Below are positions 29,961 through 39,128 of a stretch of 64,000 bases of DNA, piece by piece. The number at the start of each line of letters is the position of its first letter. The first letter of the stretch is position 1. The notes under the pieces are model-generated. The model did no database searches. It saw only the letters and a list, made by a program, of their open reading frames with translations, and was not told where the DNA came from. Source of the DNA: Acetobacteraceae bacterium B3987 (GTDB lineage Bacteria; Pseudomonadota; Alphaproteobacteria; Acetobacterales; Acetobacteraceae). The stretch spans positions 539,988 through 603,987 of the forward strand of contig JAFNMF010000001.1 of assembly GCA_026537415.1 (NCBI GenBank), given 5' to 3'. Made by a program: the position numbers and the translations under genes.

Positions 29961-30785
29961 TCAGGCCTGTTGAAGCTGACGAGCAAATGATTTCTGCTTC
30001 CAAGAAATCAGACTATGCATCCCCTTCGCCAGCCACTGCTGCATACGGGAATGAGGCGTCAGACCTGATGTCTTCAGGATCATAGCCGTAACACGGTCGA
30101 GATGCCTCTGCTGATAGAAGGACAGGGCACGAGCCATATAAGCGGCAATACAACTTTTATGGTCGTATGACTGAAACTTCTCAGAATTAGTGATGTAGAA
30201 AGCCGTGGCAAGTTCGTCATCTTCGCTTTCCATCACACGGCTCAGCGCAATACGCAGACGGAACCAACGACCTAGTTTCTCCCGTTCCAGATAGCGGTGC
30301 ATGTTGTCATAGAACAATTTGAAATGCCGGTACTCATCCGCTGCAATCTGCTTACAGACGGCTTTCAGAACGGGTTCCTCTGTGGCATCCGCCAAAGCCG
30401 TATAAAAAGAAGACGTGCCGGTCTCCACCATACAGCGGGCAATCAGCTCCCCTGTCCGAGAGCCCCGAATGGATGAGGAAACATCCGTATCTATTTTATA
30501 GGCTGCCCGGTAACACTCGAAGGCTTCGGCGTAATCCCAACCCGGGTCTGCCAGCATAGCCCATTTACCAAGCGCATCGCCGTGCTGAACCTCCTCTTCT
30601 GCCCAATTCTGTGCAGCATCCCGAAAGCCAGAATCATCATGAAAGACATTCTGAAGATAGCAGGTGTAATCCCTCGCATTTCGCTCCACCACGGAGGCTG
30701 CCTTTACAAGGGCCAGAATATCAGGGTTCACTTTCGTCGCATCAAAAGCAGCCCAGTCCATTTGATCAATCTGCCAATGTTTCAT
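29961..30785 (-). CDS. ferritin-like di-iron protein of unknown function
   Basis: A 274-residue, mostly helical protein. The carboxylate-bridged di-iron pattern is suggested by EEEVQHGDALG near residue 64, ETGTSSFYTAL near 120 and ADEYRHFKLFYD near 150, that is E-x-x-H repeats on two helices. This is the layout of rubrerythrin-type and acyl-ACP-desaturase-type proteins. No membrane segment or export signal is seen. The 39-base distance to the peptidase gene suggests separate or loosely coupled expression. The function is not known; oxidation chemistry or iron handling are both possible. Confidence 0.65.
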   Translation of the reverse strand: MKHWQIDQMDWAAFDATKVNPDILALVKAASVVERNARDYTCYLQNVFHDDSGFRDAAQNWAEEEVQHGDALGKWAMLADPGWDYAEAFECYRAAYKIDTDVSSSIRGSRTGELIARCMVETGTSSFYTALADATEEPVLKAVCKQIAADEYRHFKLFYDNMHRYLEREKLGRWFRLRIALSRVMESEDDELATAFYITNSEKFQSYDHKSCIAAYMARALSFYQQRHLDRVTAMILKTSGLTPHSRMQQWLAKGMHSLISWKQKSFARQLQQA

Positions 30786-30905
30786 AAAGACACCCTCATT
30801 TCCCGTGATGGCATTAACACTTCATGCATTTACCATACTTTTCAGATGGCATAGCGTCCATCTTTTGGGTAGGTGTAGGCGGCCAACTCTGGAGACAAAA
30901 GCTAG

Positions 30906-31901
30906 ATGACTGAACAGACCTGCCCCTCGCCTCAGACGGCCACACTCCGGCACGACTGGACACGCGAAGAAGCAGAAGCCCTGCTTGCTCTGCCCTTCCC
31001 GGAGCTAATCTTCCGGGCGCAGCTGGCACACCGGCAATTTTTTGACCCTACAAAGGTCCAGATTTCGACCCTGCTTTCCATCAAAAGTGGTGGCTGCCCA
31101 GAAGATTGCTCCTACTGTCCGCAGAGCGCCCATCATGACAAACGCATGGCCGCCGAGAAGCTCATGCCGCTGGAACGTGTTGTCGCTGATGCAAAACGCT
31201 CCAAAGAAGCCGGTGCTGGACGATTCTGCATGGGAGCGGCATGGCGTGCCCCGAAAGATCGTGATTTGGATGCTGTCTGCCGCATGGTTGAAGAGGTCAA
31301 GGCTCTCGGGCTGGAAACATGCCTGACCATCGGAATGCTGACGCCCAGCCAGTCTGCCCGCCTCAAGGAAGCTGGACTGGATTATTACAACCATAATCTG
31401 GATACGTCGGAAGATTTCTACGGCAAAATCATCACGACACGCACCTATCAGGAACGTCTGGATACTCTGGCCAACGTGCGGGATGCTGGCATCAAGGTCT
31501 GCTGTGGCGGGATCATTGGTATGGGTGAAGACACACAGGATCGTGCCGGTTTGCTGACGACTTTAGCCAACCTGCCGACTCATCCGGAAAGTGTACCCAT
31601 CAATCTTCTCGTCCGTGTGGAAGGCACACCGCTGGCTGATGAAGAGGCTGTGGACCCGATCACCTTTGCTCGAGTTATCGCTACAGCCCGCATCATGATG
31701 CCTGCTAGCCATGTCCGCCTCGCCGCAGGGCGTGAGAACATGTCTGAATCAACACATGCGCTTTGCTTCCTTGCGGGGGCGAATTCCATTTTCTGGGGTG
31801 AAAAACTGCTCACGACCCCCAACCCGGCGCAGAACAGAGATACGGAACTGCTCTCCATGCTGGGCATGAGCCCCATGATGCAAAACACAGCAACGGCCTG
31901 A
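30906..31901 (+). CDS. bioB: BioB, biotin synthase
   Basis: A 331-residue radical SAM enzyme that inserts sulfur into dethiobiotin. The 4Fe-4S motif is in [14 protein letters not shown] (CxxxCxxC), and [18 protein letters not shown] and the arginine-containing VRLAAGREN match the 2Fe-2S site. No other bio genes are adjacent. GGAG lies 12 bases upstream of the ATG. It is transcribed away from the ferritin-like gene. Confidence 0.96.
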   Translation: MTEQTCPSPQTATLRHDWTREEAEALLALPFPELIFRAQLAHRQFFDPTKVQISTLLSIKSGGCPEDCSYCPQSAHHDKRMAAEKLMPLERVVADAKRSKEAGAGRFCMGAAWRAPKDRDLDAVCRMVEEVKALGLETCLTIGMLTPSQSARLKEAGLDYYNHNLDTSEDFYGKIITTRTYQERLDTLANVRDAGIKVCCGGIIGMGEDTQDRAGLLTTLANLPTHPESVPINLLVRVEGTPLADEEAVDPITFARVIATARIMMPASHVRLAAGRENMSESTHALCFLAGANSIFWGEKLLTTPNPAQNRDTELLSMLGMSPMMQNTATA

Positions 31902-31925
31902 CCTTTTTGCCACGCCGTAACAGAG

Positions 31926-31959
31926 ACGCTCCAGAACCAACTGTTCTGGAGCGTTTTTT
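31926..31959 (+). terminator. Rho-independent terminator of bioB
   Basis: ACGCTCCAGAAC (31926-31937), loop CAACT, GTTCTGGAGCGT (31943-31954) and a TTTTTT run form a textbook terminator on the plus strand, 25 bases after the bioB stop. Confidence 0.9.
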
Positions 31960-31984
31960 CCAGGTCAAAAAATAAAGGCTATTC

Positions 31985-32770
31985 TTACTGTTTCGCCTGT
32001 TCTCGATCACTATCCCTGAGCCGCCTCATGACATTCTCAGCAGCTTGCTCTTGCCCCATTCCCTGCAAGGCTCTGACCTCTAGACGTAACGCCCGGCGCA
32101 TAGCCTCATAATCCGTCTCTTCCCTTTGCGCCTTGACCAATGATTCGGCACCATCAGCAGCTAACTGCCAGTTCTGGTTCATGATCATGCGCCAGATGAG
32201 AAGCTCTTTAAGGTCCGTCTGATCTTTTTTATCCTTGCTGGAAGTAAGATAGGTAATCGCCTCGTCCAGACCAGCCCGATCAGACATTGCGGCGGACGCA
32301 AGCCCGCCCAGCGCATAGGCTCTGAAACGGATCCTCTCATCCAGACTGTTTCTGGCCAACCGTGCTTCAGCCGCAGCATCCTGCCACTGGCCCTGACCAT
32401 CGAAAACAGAAGCACGCACAAGGTGCAAATCAGCCTGCTGTACTTCAGTCCATCCCCTTACCGTTAGGGCATCGGATACCCTTCTGAGCGTGACTAGACT
32501 GGCCTTATAATCCTTCAAGCGCAGATCGCTGGTGGCCAGATTGAAACCGGCATCATGAATTCCTTGGGAATCATCCGTCAAGAAAGCCCGATCCAGAGCT
32601 TCAGCATAATGCTGCTGAGCCTGCCGGATATAACCAAGATTAAACACACTATCAGCGGCTTCCATCCTGACAGCATAACGCTGGTCTTCCCACTCGCCGG
32701 GGCCACTGGAACATCCCCCAAGAAGCCCGGCAAACAGCGACAGAGGCATGATGATTTGACGGAACTTCAT
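31985..32770 (-). CDS. TPR-like lipoprotein of the Mla operon
   Basis: A 261-residue predicted lipoprotein. The signal ends with the lipobox LLGGC at about residue 20. The remainder is a run of helical hairpins resembling TPRs (for example YIRQAQQHYAEALDRAF and GQWQDAAAEARLARNSL). The start overlaps the mlaD-like stop as ATGA. It takes the place where other operons carry MlaC or an auxiliary lipoprotein, but shows no similarity to those that I can see. Its likely place is the periplasmic face of a membrane as a partner of the Mla complex. Confidence 0.6.
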   Translation of the reverse strand: MKFRQIIMPLSLFAGLLGGCSSGPGEWEDQRYAVRMEAADSVFNLGYIRQAQQHYAEALDRAFLTDDSQGIHDAGFNLATSDLRLKDYKASLVTLRRVSDALTVRGWTEVQQADLHLVRASVFDGQGQWQDAAAEARLARNSLDERIRFRAYALGGLASAAMSDRAGLDEAITYLTSSKDKKDQTDLKELLIWRMIMNQNWQLAADGAESLVKAQREETDYEAMRRALRLEVRALQGMGQEQAAENVMRRLRDSDREQAKQ

Positions 32771-33738
32771 GGCCGCACCTCATGGGCCGAGAGCCTACGG
32801 TTAGGCCGGTGTTTCTTCCCGCCACTACCGCCCAACAACCATAGTCCCCGCAACTGGTCACTCAGCTTACGCAAACTGTCCGCCGTAGCCTCGGCTTCCG
32901 CTAGAACGGCAGGGAGCTGCTCGGTGGCATCCGCCACATTGCGGATACTGCGCTTTACCTCCGGTCCAGAATCTTTCAATCCGTCAGTCAAATGATGCAC
33001 ATTCCGCATCACGCCATTAGCTTCGTTCAACGTGACCTGCAACTGCCGCTCCAACGGCTGTACACTCTCGATAGCTTTATTCAACGAGGCCAAAATCGTG
33101 TTAACACGCTCGGCTGTTTCCTCCTTCGTCAGCAAGGCACCCGCTGTCCCCTTGCCCGCATGGAGGTCCACCATGATGTCTTTGGCCTGCTTCGTGATTT
33201 CTTCCACATTATCCATGGCTGGGAGAAGTCTAGCCCGCAGGTCGAGCAATGTCTGAACAATCATATCCGCCGGGTTCGGCTCTACTCTGGTATTCAGCAC
33301 AGCATAATCCCAGTTCAGCGGCTCCCCCTGCCCGCGGGTGATTTCAATATAGCCTGCCCCTGCCACGACAAGACGACGTTTGATAGTTGCTATGCTGTCA
33401 CTACGGATATAGCGTTCAAAATGAGGTTCAATGGTCCCCTCTGCGTACATACGTCCTGATTCATTCAGGTCCAGCCGCCGGATCTCTCCAACACGAACCC
33501 CCATAACCTCAATATCATTATTAACGGCCAGACCGGCCACACCACTTTCTGGCAAGACAAAATGAAGACGCCCTGCCGGTGTCAGCCATTGCTTGAGAAA
33601 CCCGGCCTCGACCAGAACAGCAGTGAGAATGACGAGAGCCAGCAGAACAAGCAGTCCTACCCACTCATCCACAAAAGAGCTCCTGAACAAAGGAGCCGCC
33701 AGACCGGAACGCCGACGTAAACGTAAAGGACGCATCAC
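32767..33738 (-). CDS. MlaD-like MCE-domain protein
   Basis: A 323-residue inner-membrane-anchored protein. One membrane segment lies at about residues 25-45 (VGLLVLLALVILTAVLVEAG). An MCE domain follows with SGVAGLAVNNDIEVMGVRVGEI, then a long helical C-terminal part (about 155-300). MCE proteins form hexamers that carry phospholipids across the periplasm. An 8-base gap separates it from the ATPase-like gene and an ATGA overlap joins it to the lipoprotein. PqiB/LetB types have several MCE domains; this has one. Confidence 0.85.
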   Translation of the reverse strand: MMRPLRLRRRSGLAAPLFRSSFVDEWVGLLVLLALVILTAVLVEAGFLKQWLTPAGRLHFVLPESGVAGLAVNNDIEVMGVRVGEIRRLDLNESGRMYAEGTIEPHFERYIRSDSIATIKRRLVVAGAGYIEITRGQGEPLNWDYAVLNTRVEPNPADMIVQTLLDLRARLLPAMDNVEEITKQAKDIMVDLHAGKGTAGALLTKEETAERVNTILASLNKAIESVQPLERQLQVTLNEANGVMRNVHHLTDGLKDSGPEVKRSIRNVADATEQLPAVLAEAEATADSLRKLSDQLRGLWLLGGSGGKKHRPNRRLSAHEVRP

Positions 33739-33745
33739 ATATCTC

Positions 33746-34480
33746 TCACTTTACGAGACCATTACTACCGAGGCGAAAACGCTGCATCCCCGGTCTGGCA
33801 TAACCAGCCCAGGCAGAACGTTCCGAACCGATCCATACAACGGCACAGCCCCGCTCCCGTGCCGCTGTCAATTCTGTCAGGAAGGCATTGTACAGCTCTA
33901 CCGGCCCACCAAGACTGATCGGATTTTCCAACAGAAGCAAGGAGGGTCTGTTCATGAACGTTCTCACATACTCTGAACGTTTCCTATCCAACGGAGAGAG
34001 TTTTTCCGGCAGCTGAGTAGGTAGGCCAGGCAGGCCAAATGACTCGGCTAGATGCACAGCCTCCATCACAAGCTTATCGTAGGACGTACGACTATGATGC
34101 AGGCTTGGCCAAAGAATGTTCATATGCATCTCATAGAGGTCAATCCAGCCGCTATCATCCGTTATGCGGCCAATCCGACCCCGTAAAGCCTGCGCCCGTT
34201 TTTCATCAAGCTCTGCCCAGTTCAGCCCCATACAGCTGACCGTTCCTTGTCCTTTACCTGTACCCGGATCCAACTTGACTGGCAAAAGACCAACACAAAA
34301 ATCCGTAAACTGAGCTGCCCGGAAACTATCACGACACTCCACGAACACACATTCACCGGGCTCAAGGCACAGATTGTACTTTACCGAAGGTAGCCCCGTG
34401 GAATCGGAAGACGGCACGGCATCATCCAGCTTCAAAACGAAGCCATAATCCCCTTCTGAAAGGGTCGCTTTCTCCACCAT
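33746..34480 (-). CDS. degenerate ABC ATPase-like protein in the MlaF position
   Basis: A 244-residue protein with the overall order of an MlaF-type ABC ATPase but without its catalytic motifs. After LEPGECVFVE, where Walker A (GxxGxGKS/T) is expected, the sequence is CRDSFRAAQFTDF. The signature LSGGQ is replaced by LSPLDRKR, Walker B ends LLLLENP instead of LLLLDEP, and the switch histidine region reads VVWIGSER. The frame is intact, and it overlaps mlaE by one base (TGATG), so it is kept as a gene. I infer a non-hydrolysing pseudo-ATPase that holds the complex or pairs with an ATPase encoded elsewhere. Confidence 0.75.
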   Translation of the reverse strand: MVEKATLSEGDYGFVLKLDDAVPSSDSTGLPSVKYNLCLEPGECVFVECRDSFRAAQFTDFCVGLLPVKLDPGTGKGQGTVSCMGLNWAELDEKRAQALRGRIGRITDDSGWIDLYEMHMNILWPSLHHSRTSYDKLVMEAVHLAESFGLPGLPTQLPEKLSPLDRKRSEYVRTFMNRPSLLLLENPISLGGPVELYNAFLTELTAARERGCAVVWIGSERSAWAGYARPGMQRFRLGSNGLVK

Positions 34481-35298
34481 CAGAGGCTCCCCAGAATGAT
34501 ATCAATCAGCACATTGATAACCAGAATGGACATGATGCCACGTGAGAAGCCCCGTGGCATAAATGTTGTAAGATTATCTTCGGCTGTCACATCCATACCA
34601 GACAGACAGCAGCACAAGCCGACACTTGCCCCGCTAAGGAGAAATTTCAGGGGAATCCCGACATAATCCCCCGGTTCCATACTGTTGATTACATCAAAGA
34701 TGAACGACCAAATCGAGGATGTGACGATCCCTTTCATCCAACAAGCCACATACCCCATACCCAGAGCAATGACGCTAAAAATGGTCCCCAGCGTAATCCC
34801 ACTGACGGTCGTGGCGATAGTACGTGGCACGACGAAGACCAGAAACGGATCAATCCCCATACCATTCAGAGTATTAAGCCTTCCGCTAGTTGTCAGAGTG
34901 CCCATTTCCGTCAGCATCAACATACCAGAACGCCCCAGTAGGATGACACCTACCAAAATAGGAGCGATTTCCCGCAGCAGAACACTGGAAAGAAGGCTAC
35001 CGGTCATCTGGGCCATGCCTGCAAAACCCAACCAGTAAACAGCCTGTGAGACCAACCCCAACCCCGTGATGACGGCTACCACCACCACACTGAAGAACCC
35101 ACTACCCACCAGCTGCCGCAGGTTGCGCCGAAACTCGATAATGACCGTCCGACGCCATGAGCTAGGACAAAGCGTTTCATACACAACACCCCATGCCGCC
35201 CCAATCATGATGAGAAAGAAGCGTGGCTGAGAGCGTGCGAAGCGGCCCAGCATCGCCAGACCACTATTGATGACAGCAAAGCGTTCGGAGAAATTCAT
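34480..35298 (-). CDS. MlaE-like phospholipid ABC permease
   Basis: A 272-residue membrane protein of the MlaE family. It shows LLREIAPILVGVILLGRSG, the ATPase-coupling helix MGTLTTSGRLNTLNGMGIDP and the VPR turn, plus five or six hydrophobic segments. It would form the inner-membrane channel for lipid transfer together with MCE protein. The start overlaps the sensor gene stop as ATGA. Compared with MlaE of Escherichia coli the coupling helix has lost some charged residues (TLTTSGRLN rather than RLEAxR), which fits a diverged ATPase partner. Confidence 0.85.
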   Translation of the reverse strand: MNFSERFAVINSGLAMLGRFARSQPRFFLIMIGAAWGVVYETLCPSSWRRTVIIEFRRNLRQLVGSGFFSVVVVAVITGLGLVSQAVYWLGFAGMAQMTGSLLSSVLLREIAPILVGVILLGRSGMLMLTEMGTLTTSGRLNTLNGMGIDPFLVFVVPRTIATTVSGITLGTIFSVIALGMGYVACWMKGIVTSSIWSFIFDVINSMEPGDYVGIPLKFLLSGASVGLCCCLSGMDVTAEDNLTTFMPRGFSRGIMSILVINVLIDIILGSL

Positions 35299-37685
35299 GC
35301 TCCCTCTACCGCCGTACTTTCACTCCGGCCTGCCAGAATATAGCTATTGGAAATACCATTATTGGGAAGGAAGAACTCCCCCCTCAGCCGGAAGAGGAAG
35401 ATACCCTGCAAGGTCTGATAGGCCCGTTCCGAAACCTGAATCTGACCACCATCAGGTGCATTGTGAGCTAGAGCTTCAGCCATAGTCAGCCCTTCTCCCC
35501 ACAGGTTGAAGATATCACGCCTCTCCCCAAAATAAGCAACAAGGACAGGACCAACATCAATACCAATGCGAAACATGAGCTGCGTATTCATATGGGCAAT
35601 AACCGTCAGACAGGCTTCACGAATACCGATGGCCGCCTCGGCTAGGTGAACAGCTCCCTCCGCATCAATACTCTGAGAGCAGCTTCCTAAAAAGATGAAA
35701 CGGTTCCCCGCCACCTGAGCAGAAAACAAGCCACGCTCTCTAGCGATACCCTCAATTTTCCCGCCAAGCTCTGCAACCAGTTCCAGCATGGCCTGTGCCG
35801 TATCACGGTTGGAAGAATAAGACTCGGAAAATTCCAACACCATAATCGGTACTGTCGGGTACAGACCCGGGAGAGGAGGTGTCCTGTCACTATCCTCTTC
35901 CGGATGGATGAGAAAGCCCTCAACAATACGCATCGAAGGTCTGGCCGATCGACCCGTAGAGCTGGCTGTAGCAACAGTGCCACCCTGAAGCTCCGCTGTC
36001 TTATTTTCCTCTTCCTGCACATGCCCAAAGCGAACAGCCAGAACAGACGCAAGCAACGCTATGACCCGATCCGCTTCATCTAGCTGATAAGGGTCCTCCA
36101 GCATGATGGCCCCCACTGGACGATGTTCTTCCACAATCGGCATGAAGAACAGGTGCTTAGCCCCAATCATCCGCATGACCACACGTTGGAGACTCTGAAA
36201 ACGCTGGTCCTCCTCTGCATCCGGCAGGTCTACAGCATGTCCACTTTCAAGGCACTCAAACACACCAGGATAGCCACTTCTGGTGAGTTCCATGCCAGAC
36301 CCGTGGGCATCCCTGCCCCGATCAAACATGTCCTCACATAGCAGCCTGTCCCCGTCTGCCAGCAGACGCCAAATACTGGCACGACGAGCTACCGCACGTT
36401 CAGCCAAAGCCTCACAGAAATAAGGCTGCTCCTGCTCCGGGTTAAGCAGTCCCTCAGTATTGGTGATCTTGAGAAGAACGACATTATCCTCCTTCTTCTT
36501 ATCATCAAGGACAGTCAAAGCGTTCTGGAGCCTTTCAACCCGCCTGCCCTGATAGATCAGCCCCGAGGCAAGAACCAATGCCAGCCCGACAATCACAATG
36601 GAGAAATAAACAGCCTGCTTCTGCACGGCGTGCGTAAAACTGGCAAAGTCACTTTCAGGCGCATTAAGCAGCAACACCCACGACCGCTTGGCCAGAGGCA
36701 TGGCCGAAGCAATAGTGACGTAATTCTGCCCTCTAGCCTGCACCATGCCCGTCCCATCCCCCATGACACGGAATACATTAAGTGCTCTAACGAAAACGGG
36801 CTGCGTTTTAGGGTCCAGATGCACATTTGATGCATCAAACCCAGGCTTACCAACATCCATCATGTTATGACCGGCGATCACATGACCGCTTAGGTCCACA
36901 ATCACAGCCTGCCCGCTTTTACCCACCTTGAGGCTATTGACGAACTGCGTCAGCTGATTCAGCGAGATGCTGATGGCAAATACAACATGCCGTCCATCCA
37001 GCGTCCTGAACGCCAGAGACGCTGTGACAATGAACTGATGTGTCGAAAGATAAGGGTAAGGGTCTGTCCAGAACAGACGTCGATCTGGCGTACGGTTCTC
37101 AAAATGAAGTGCCCCCTTATACCAAGGGCGCAACCGAGGGTCGTATCCTTCAGCCGACAACCTATCTGTGGAAATAAAACGACCATCACGGTCGGTCAGC
37201 CTATGCCGGTAATATGGAGCTCCATCTTCCTCCTGAAGCGTTGTCTCCTCATATTGTCCATCCCGTCGGGCAGACATCCAGAAATGTCCCTGGTCGTCTG
37301 CCATATAGAAGCTATCCACATGGGGGATGTCCCGCAAGACGGAACGCCCCAGCGTCATGAAGGCATTAGCATTTGCCTGCATATCCGTACTGGTGAGCAT
37401 CCCACTCGCCATGAAGGAAATCCCCGTTGCCGGGGAGAGGTAATGGCTAACCTCCTCGGTGATGTAACGCTGCTGACTTTTAAGAAGATTTCGTGAGAGG
37501 GTAATCGCCCCCTCCCGCATGGTCCGATAGGTATATAGCGTGACGGCACCAATGGTCACGATAACCAGAATCACGCCCAAAATTGGCCCTATGAACTGGA
37601 AAAGCTGCCAACGCCGTCCCGTGGTATCAATGGCAGGGTCAATGATCTCATCTGTCGGCAAGGCTCTAGAATCCCCCTTGGTCAT
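35295..37685 (-). CDS. membrane sensor: dCache, GAF and degenerate class III cyclase domain
   Basis: A 796-residue protein. One membrane segment lies near residues 20-45, a dCache-type periplasmic sensor follows (the RPWYKGAL and FWTDPYPYLSTHQFIVTAS segments are typical), and a second membrane segment near 360 (VYFSIVIVGLALVLASGLIY). A GAF domain spans about 410-570 and a class III nucleotide cyclase fold about 620-790 (RIGIDVGPVLVAYFGE). The cyclase's metal aspartates are missing: FxD is FSE and GD is GN. The NxxxR pair in the VN-AAR helix is also replaced (GLTMAEALA). It is therefore probably not catalytic. It is translationally coupled to mlaE. The ATG at 37685 is chosen because it begins the hydrophilic head; a longer frame overlaps the ygfZ promoter region. 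Confidence 0.75.
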   Translation of the reverse strand: MTKGDSRALPTDEIIDPAIDTTGRRWQLFQFIGPILGVILVIVTIGAVTLYTYRTMREGAITLSRNLLKSQQRYITEEVSHYLSPATGISFMASGMLTSTDMQANANAFMTLGRSVLRDIPHVDSFYMADDQGHFWMSARRDGQYEETTLQEEDGAPYYRHRLTDRDGRFISTDRLSAEGYDPRLRPWYKGALHFENRTPDRRLFWTDPYPYLSTHQFIVTASLAFRTLDGRHVVFAISISLNQLTQFVNSLKVGKSGQAVIVDLSGHVIAGHNMMDVGKPGFDASNVHLDPKTQPVFVRALNVFRVMGDGTGMVQARGQNYVTIASAMPLAKRSWVLLLNAPESDFASFTHAVQKQAVYFSIVIVGLALVLASGLIYQGRRVERLQNALTVLDDKKKEDNVVLLKITNTEGLLNPEQEQPYFCEALAERAVARRASIWRLLADGDRLLCEDMFDRGRDAHGSGMELTRSGYPGVFECLESGHAVDLPDAEEDQRFQSLQRVVMRMIGAKHLFFMPIVEEHRPVGAIMLEDPYQLDEADRVIALLASVLAVRFGHVQEEENKTAELQGGTVATASSTGRSARPSMRIVEGFLIHPEEDSDRTPPLPGLYPTVPIMVLEFSESYSSNRDTAQAMLELVAELGGKIEGIARERGLFSAQVAGNRFIFLGSCSQSIDAEGAVHLAEAAIGIREACLTVIAHMNTQLMFRIGIDVGPVLVAYFGERRDIFNLWGEGLTMAEALAHNAPDGGQIQVSERAYQTLQGIFLFRLRGEFFLPNNGISNSYILAGRSESTAVEGA

Positions 37686-37760
37686 CCGGTATCCCGAAAT
37701 GATACCTTGTATGCCATGCTGGAATAGGGCGAATGTCCCTCTTCTGTAGCCACCACTATC

Positions 37761-38621
37761 ATGCGGACACTGATGAAGCGCAACCATCTTTCACGCCGTG
37801 CTGTCATTTCATTCACAGGAAATGACAGAAACAGCTTTCTAAACGGCCTTATAACCAATGATGTACAGGCTCTTTCCATAGGGGAAACCACTTGGGCGGC
37901 CATGCTCAATGCACAAGGACGCATACAAACGCTCTTTTTCCTCTGGAAAACCGAAAACACCCTCCTTCTGGACCTCCCGGACGATCAGGCCGACTCTTTC
38001 CTGAAAACCCTGCGCCGTTTCAGATTAAGAGCCGACGTGCAGATGGAGCGACAAGACGCCACCATCCTGACAGGCCCTCCAGATAGCCCACGGCCAGAGA
38101 ATGCGCTCATCCATGCGCCAGACCCTCGGCATCCTGCACTAGGATGGCGAGCCATCGTTCCCACCTCCCAGCCGTATGATGAAGACACCCGCCACGCTGA
38201 AACCGAATCACTACTTGCCCGGCGTTTACGCATCGGGGTCCCGGGAGATGAGGACATCATTCCCGGCCAGACACTGGTCCTGGAGGCCAACATGGATCAC
38301 CTCCATGGCGTCTCATGGACCAAAGGCTGCTACCTAGGGCAGGAGGTCACTGCCCGGACCCATTATCGAGGACTCATCAAAAGACGCATCCTGCCTATCA
38401 GCGCAGCCAACGGAAAAACCCTGCCTGCTGAAGGCACCATAACACTAGGTGAACAAGATGTCGGTGACATCAGATCACACGATGGGCAATATGGATTAGC
38501 TCTGCTCCACCGGCGAGCATGGAACGCTACTGCGCTACAGCTAAACAACCAGACCATCACGCTAAACTGGCCTGACTGGCTACCCAGAGACCCGGAGCCA
38601 TCAGAAGAACAGGACACTTAA
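37761..38621 (+). CDS. ygfZ: YgfZ/GcvT-like folate-binding protein
   Basis: A 286-residue protein of the YgfZ family, which uses tetrahydrofolate to help build or repair certain Fe-S enzymes. The signature [17 protein letters not shown] near residue 185 includes the essential cysteine. The N-terminal [18 protein letters not shown] is also typical. It is divergent from the sensor gene and directly followed by hisI (1-base gap). The first or fifth codon may be the start; no ribosome binding site decides. Confidence 0.88.
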   Translation: MRTLMKRNHLSRRAVISFTGNDRNSFLNGLITNDVQALSIGETTWAAMLNAQGRIQTLFFLWKTENTLLLDLPDDQADSFLKTLRRFRLRADVQMERQDATILTGPPDSPRPENALIHAPDPRHPALGWRAIVPTSQPYDEDTRHAETESLLARRLRIGVPGDEDIIPGQTLVLEANMDHLHGVSWTKGCYLGQEVTARTHYRGLIKRRILPISAANGKTLPAEGTITLGEQDVGDIRSHDGQYGLALLHRRAWNATALQLNNQTITLNWPDWLPRDPEPSEEQDT

Positions 38622-38622
38622 C

Positions 38623-39045
38623 ATGTTGTGGAAGCCTATTACCGAACCTACCCTGACAAATCTGCTAGACCGGGTCTCCTTCAATGAACAGGGACTCATT
38701 AGTGCCATTGCGCAGGATGAAGAAGGACAGGTCCTCATGCTTGCATGGATGAATCGAGAGGCCCTGTCCGAAACGCTCTCTACAGGCCGAGTCTGTTATT
38801 ACTCCCGCAGCCGGGGAAAACTCTGGCGCAAAGGGGAAAGCTCCGGGCAGGAACAGCACCTTCTTGCTGCTTCTCTGGACTGTGACGCTGATTGTCTTCT
38901 GCTAACTGTCCAACAGAAGGGAGTTGCCTGCCATACAGGCCGCCGCAGCTGCTTCTATCAAGCCCTGACCCCCACTGGCCTTACGGACTCGACCGCCCCG
39001 GACATTGATCCTGCACGCCTGTACGGAACGACCTCCTCTTCCTGA
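38623..39045 (+). CDS. hisI: HisI, phosphoribosyl-AMP cyclohydrolase
   Basis: A 140-residue enzyme of histidine synthesis that opens the purine ring of phosphoribosyl-AMP. WRKGESSGQ, the Mg site DCDADCLLL and the zinc cysteine region [13 protein letters not shown] are intact. It is encoded alone here, not fused to HisE and not beside other his genes. Confidence 0.94.
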   Translation: MLWKPITEPTLTNLLDRVSFNEQGLISAIAQDEEGQVLMLAWMNREALSETLSTGRVCYYSRSRGKLWRKGESSGQEQHLLAASLDCDADCLLLTVQQKGVACHTGRRSCFYQALTPTGLTDSTAPDIDPARLYGTTSSS

Positions 39046-39069
39046 ACACCGAAATTACCCAACAAAAAA

Positions 39070-39105
39070 AAGCCCTTCCTGCCACATGAAGGACAGGAAG
39101 GGCTT
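39070..39105 (-). terminator. terminator of fghA (hairpin shared with hisI end)
   Basis: AAGCCCTTCCTG (39070-39081) and CAGGAAGGGCTT (39094-39105) form a perfect 12-base stem. Read on the minus strand it is followed by TTTTTTTGTT, a good Rho-independent terminator for the adhC-fghA unit. On the plus strand it may also help end hisI. Confidence 0.88.
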
Positions 39106-39128
39106 CACCTACTCCTCATGAGGTATGG

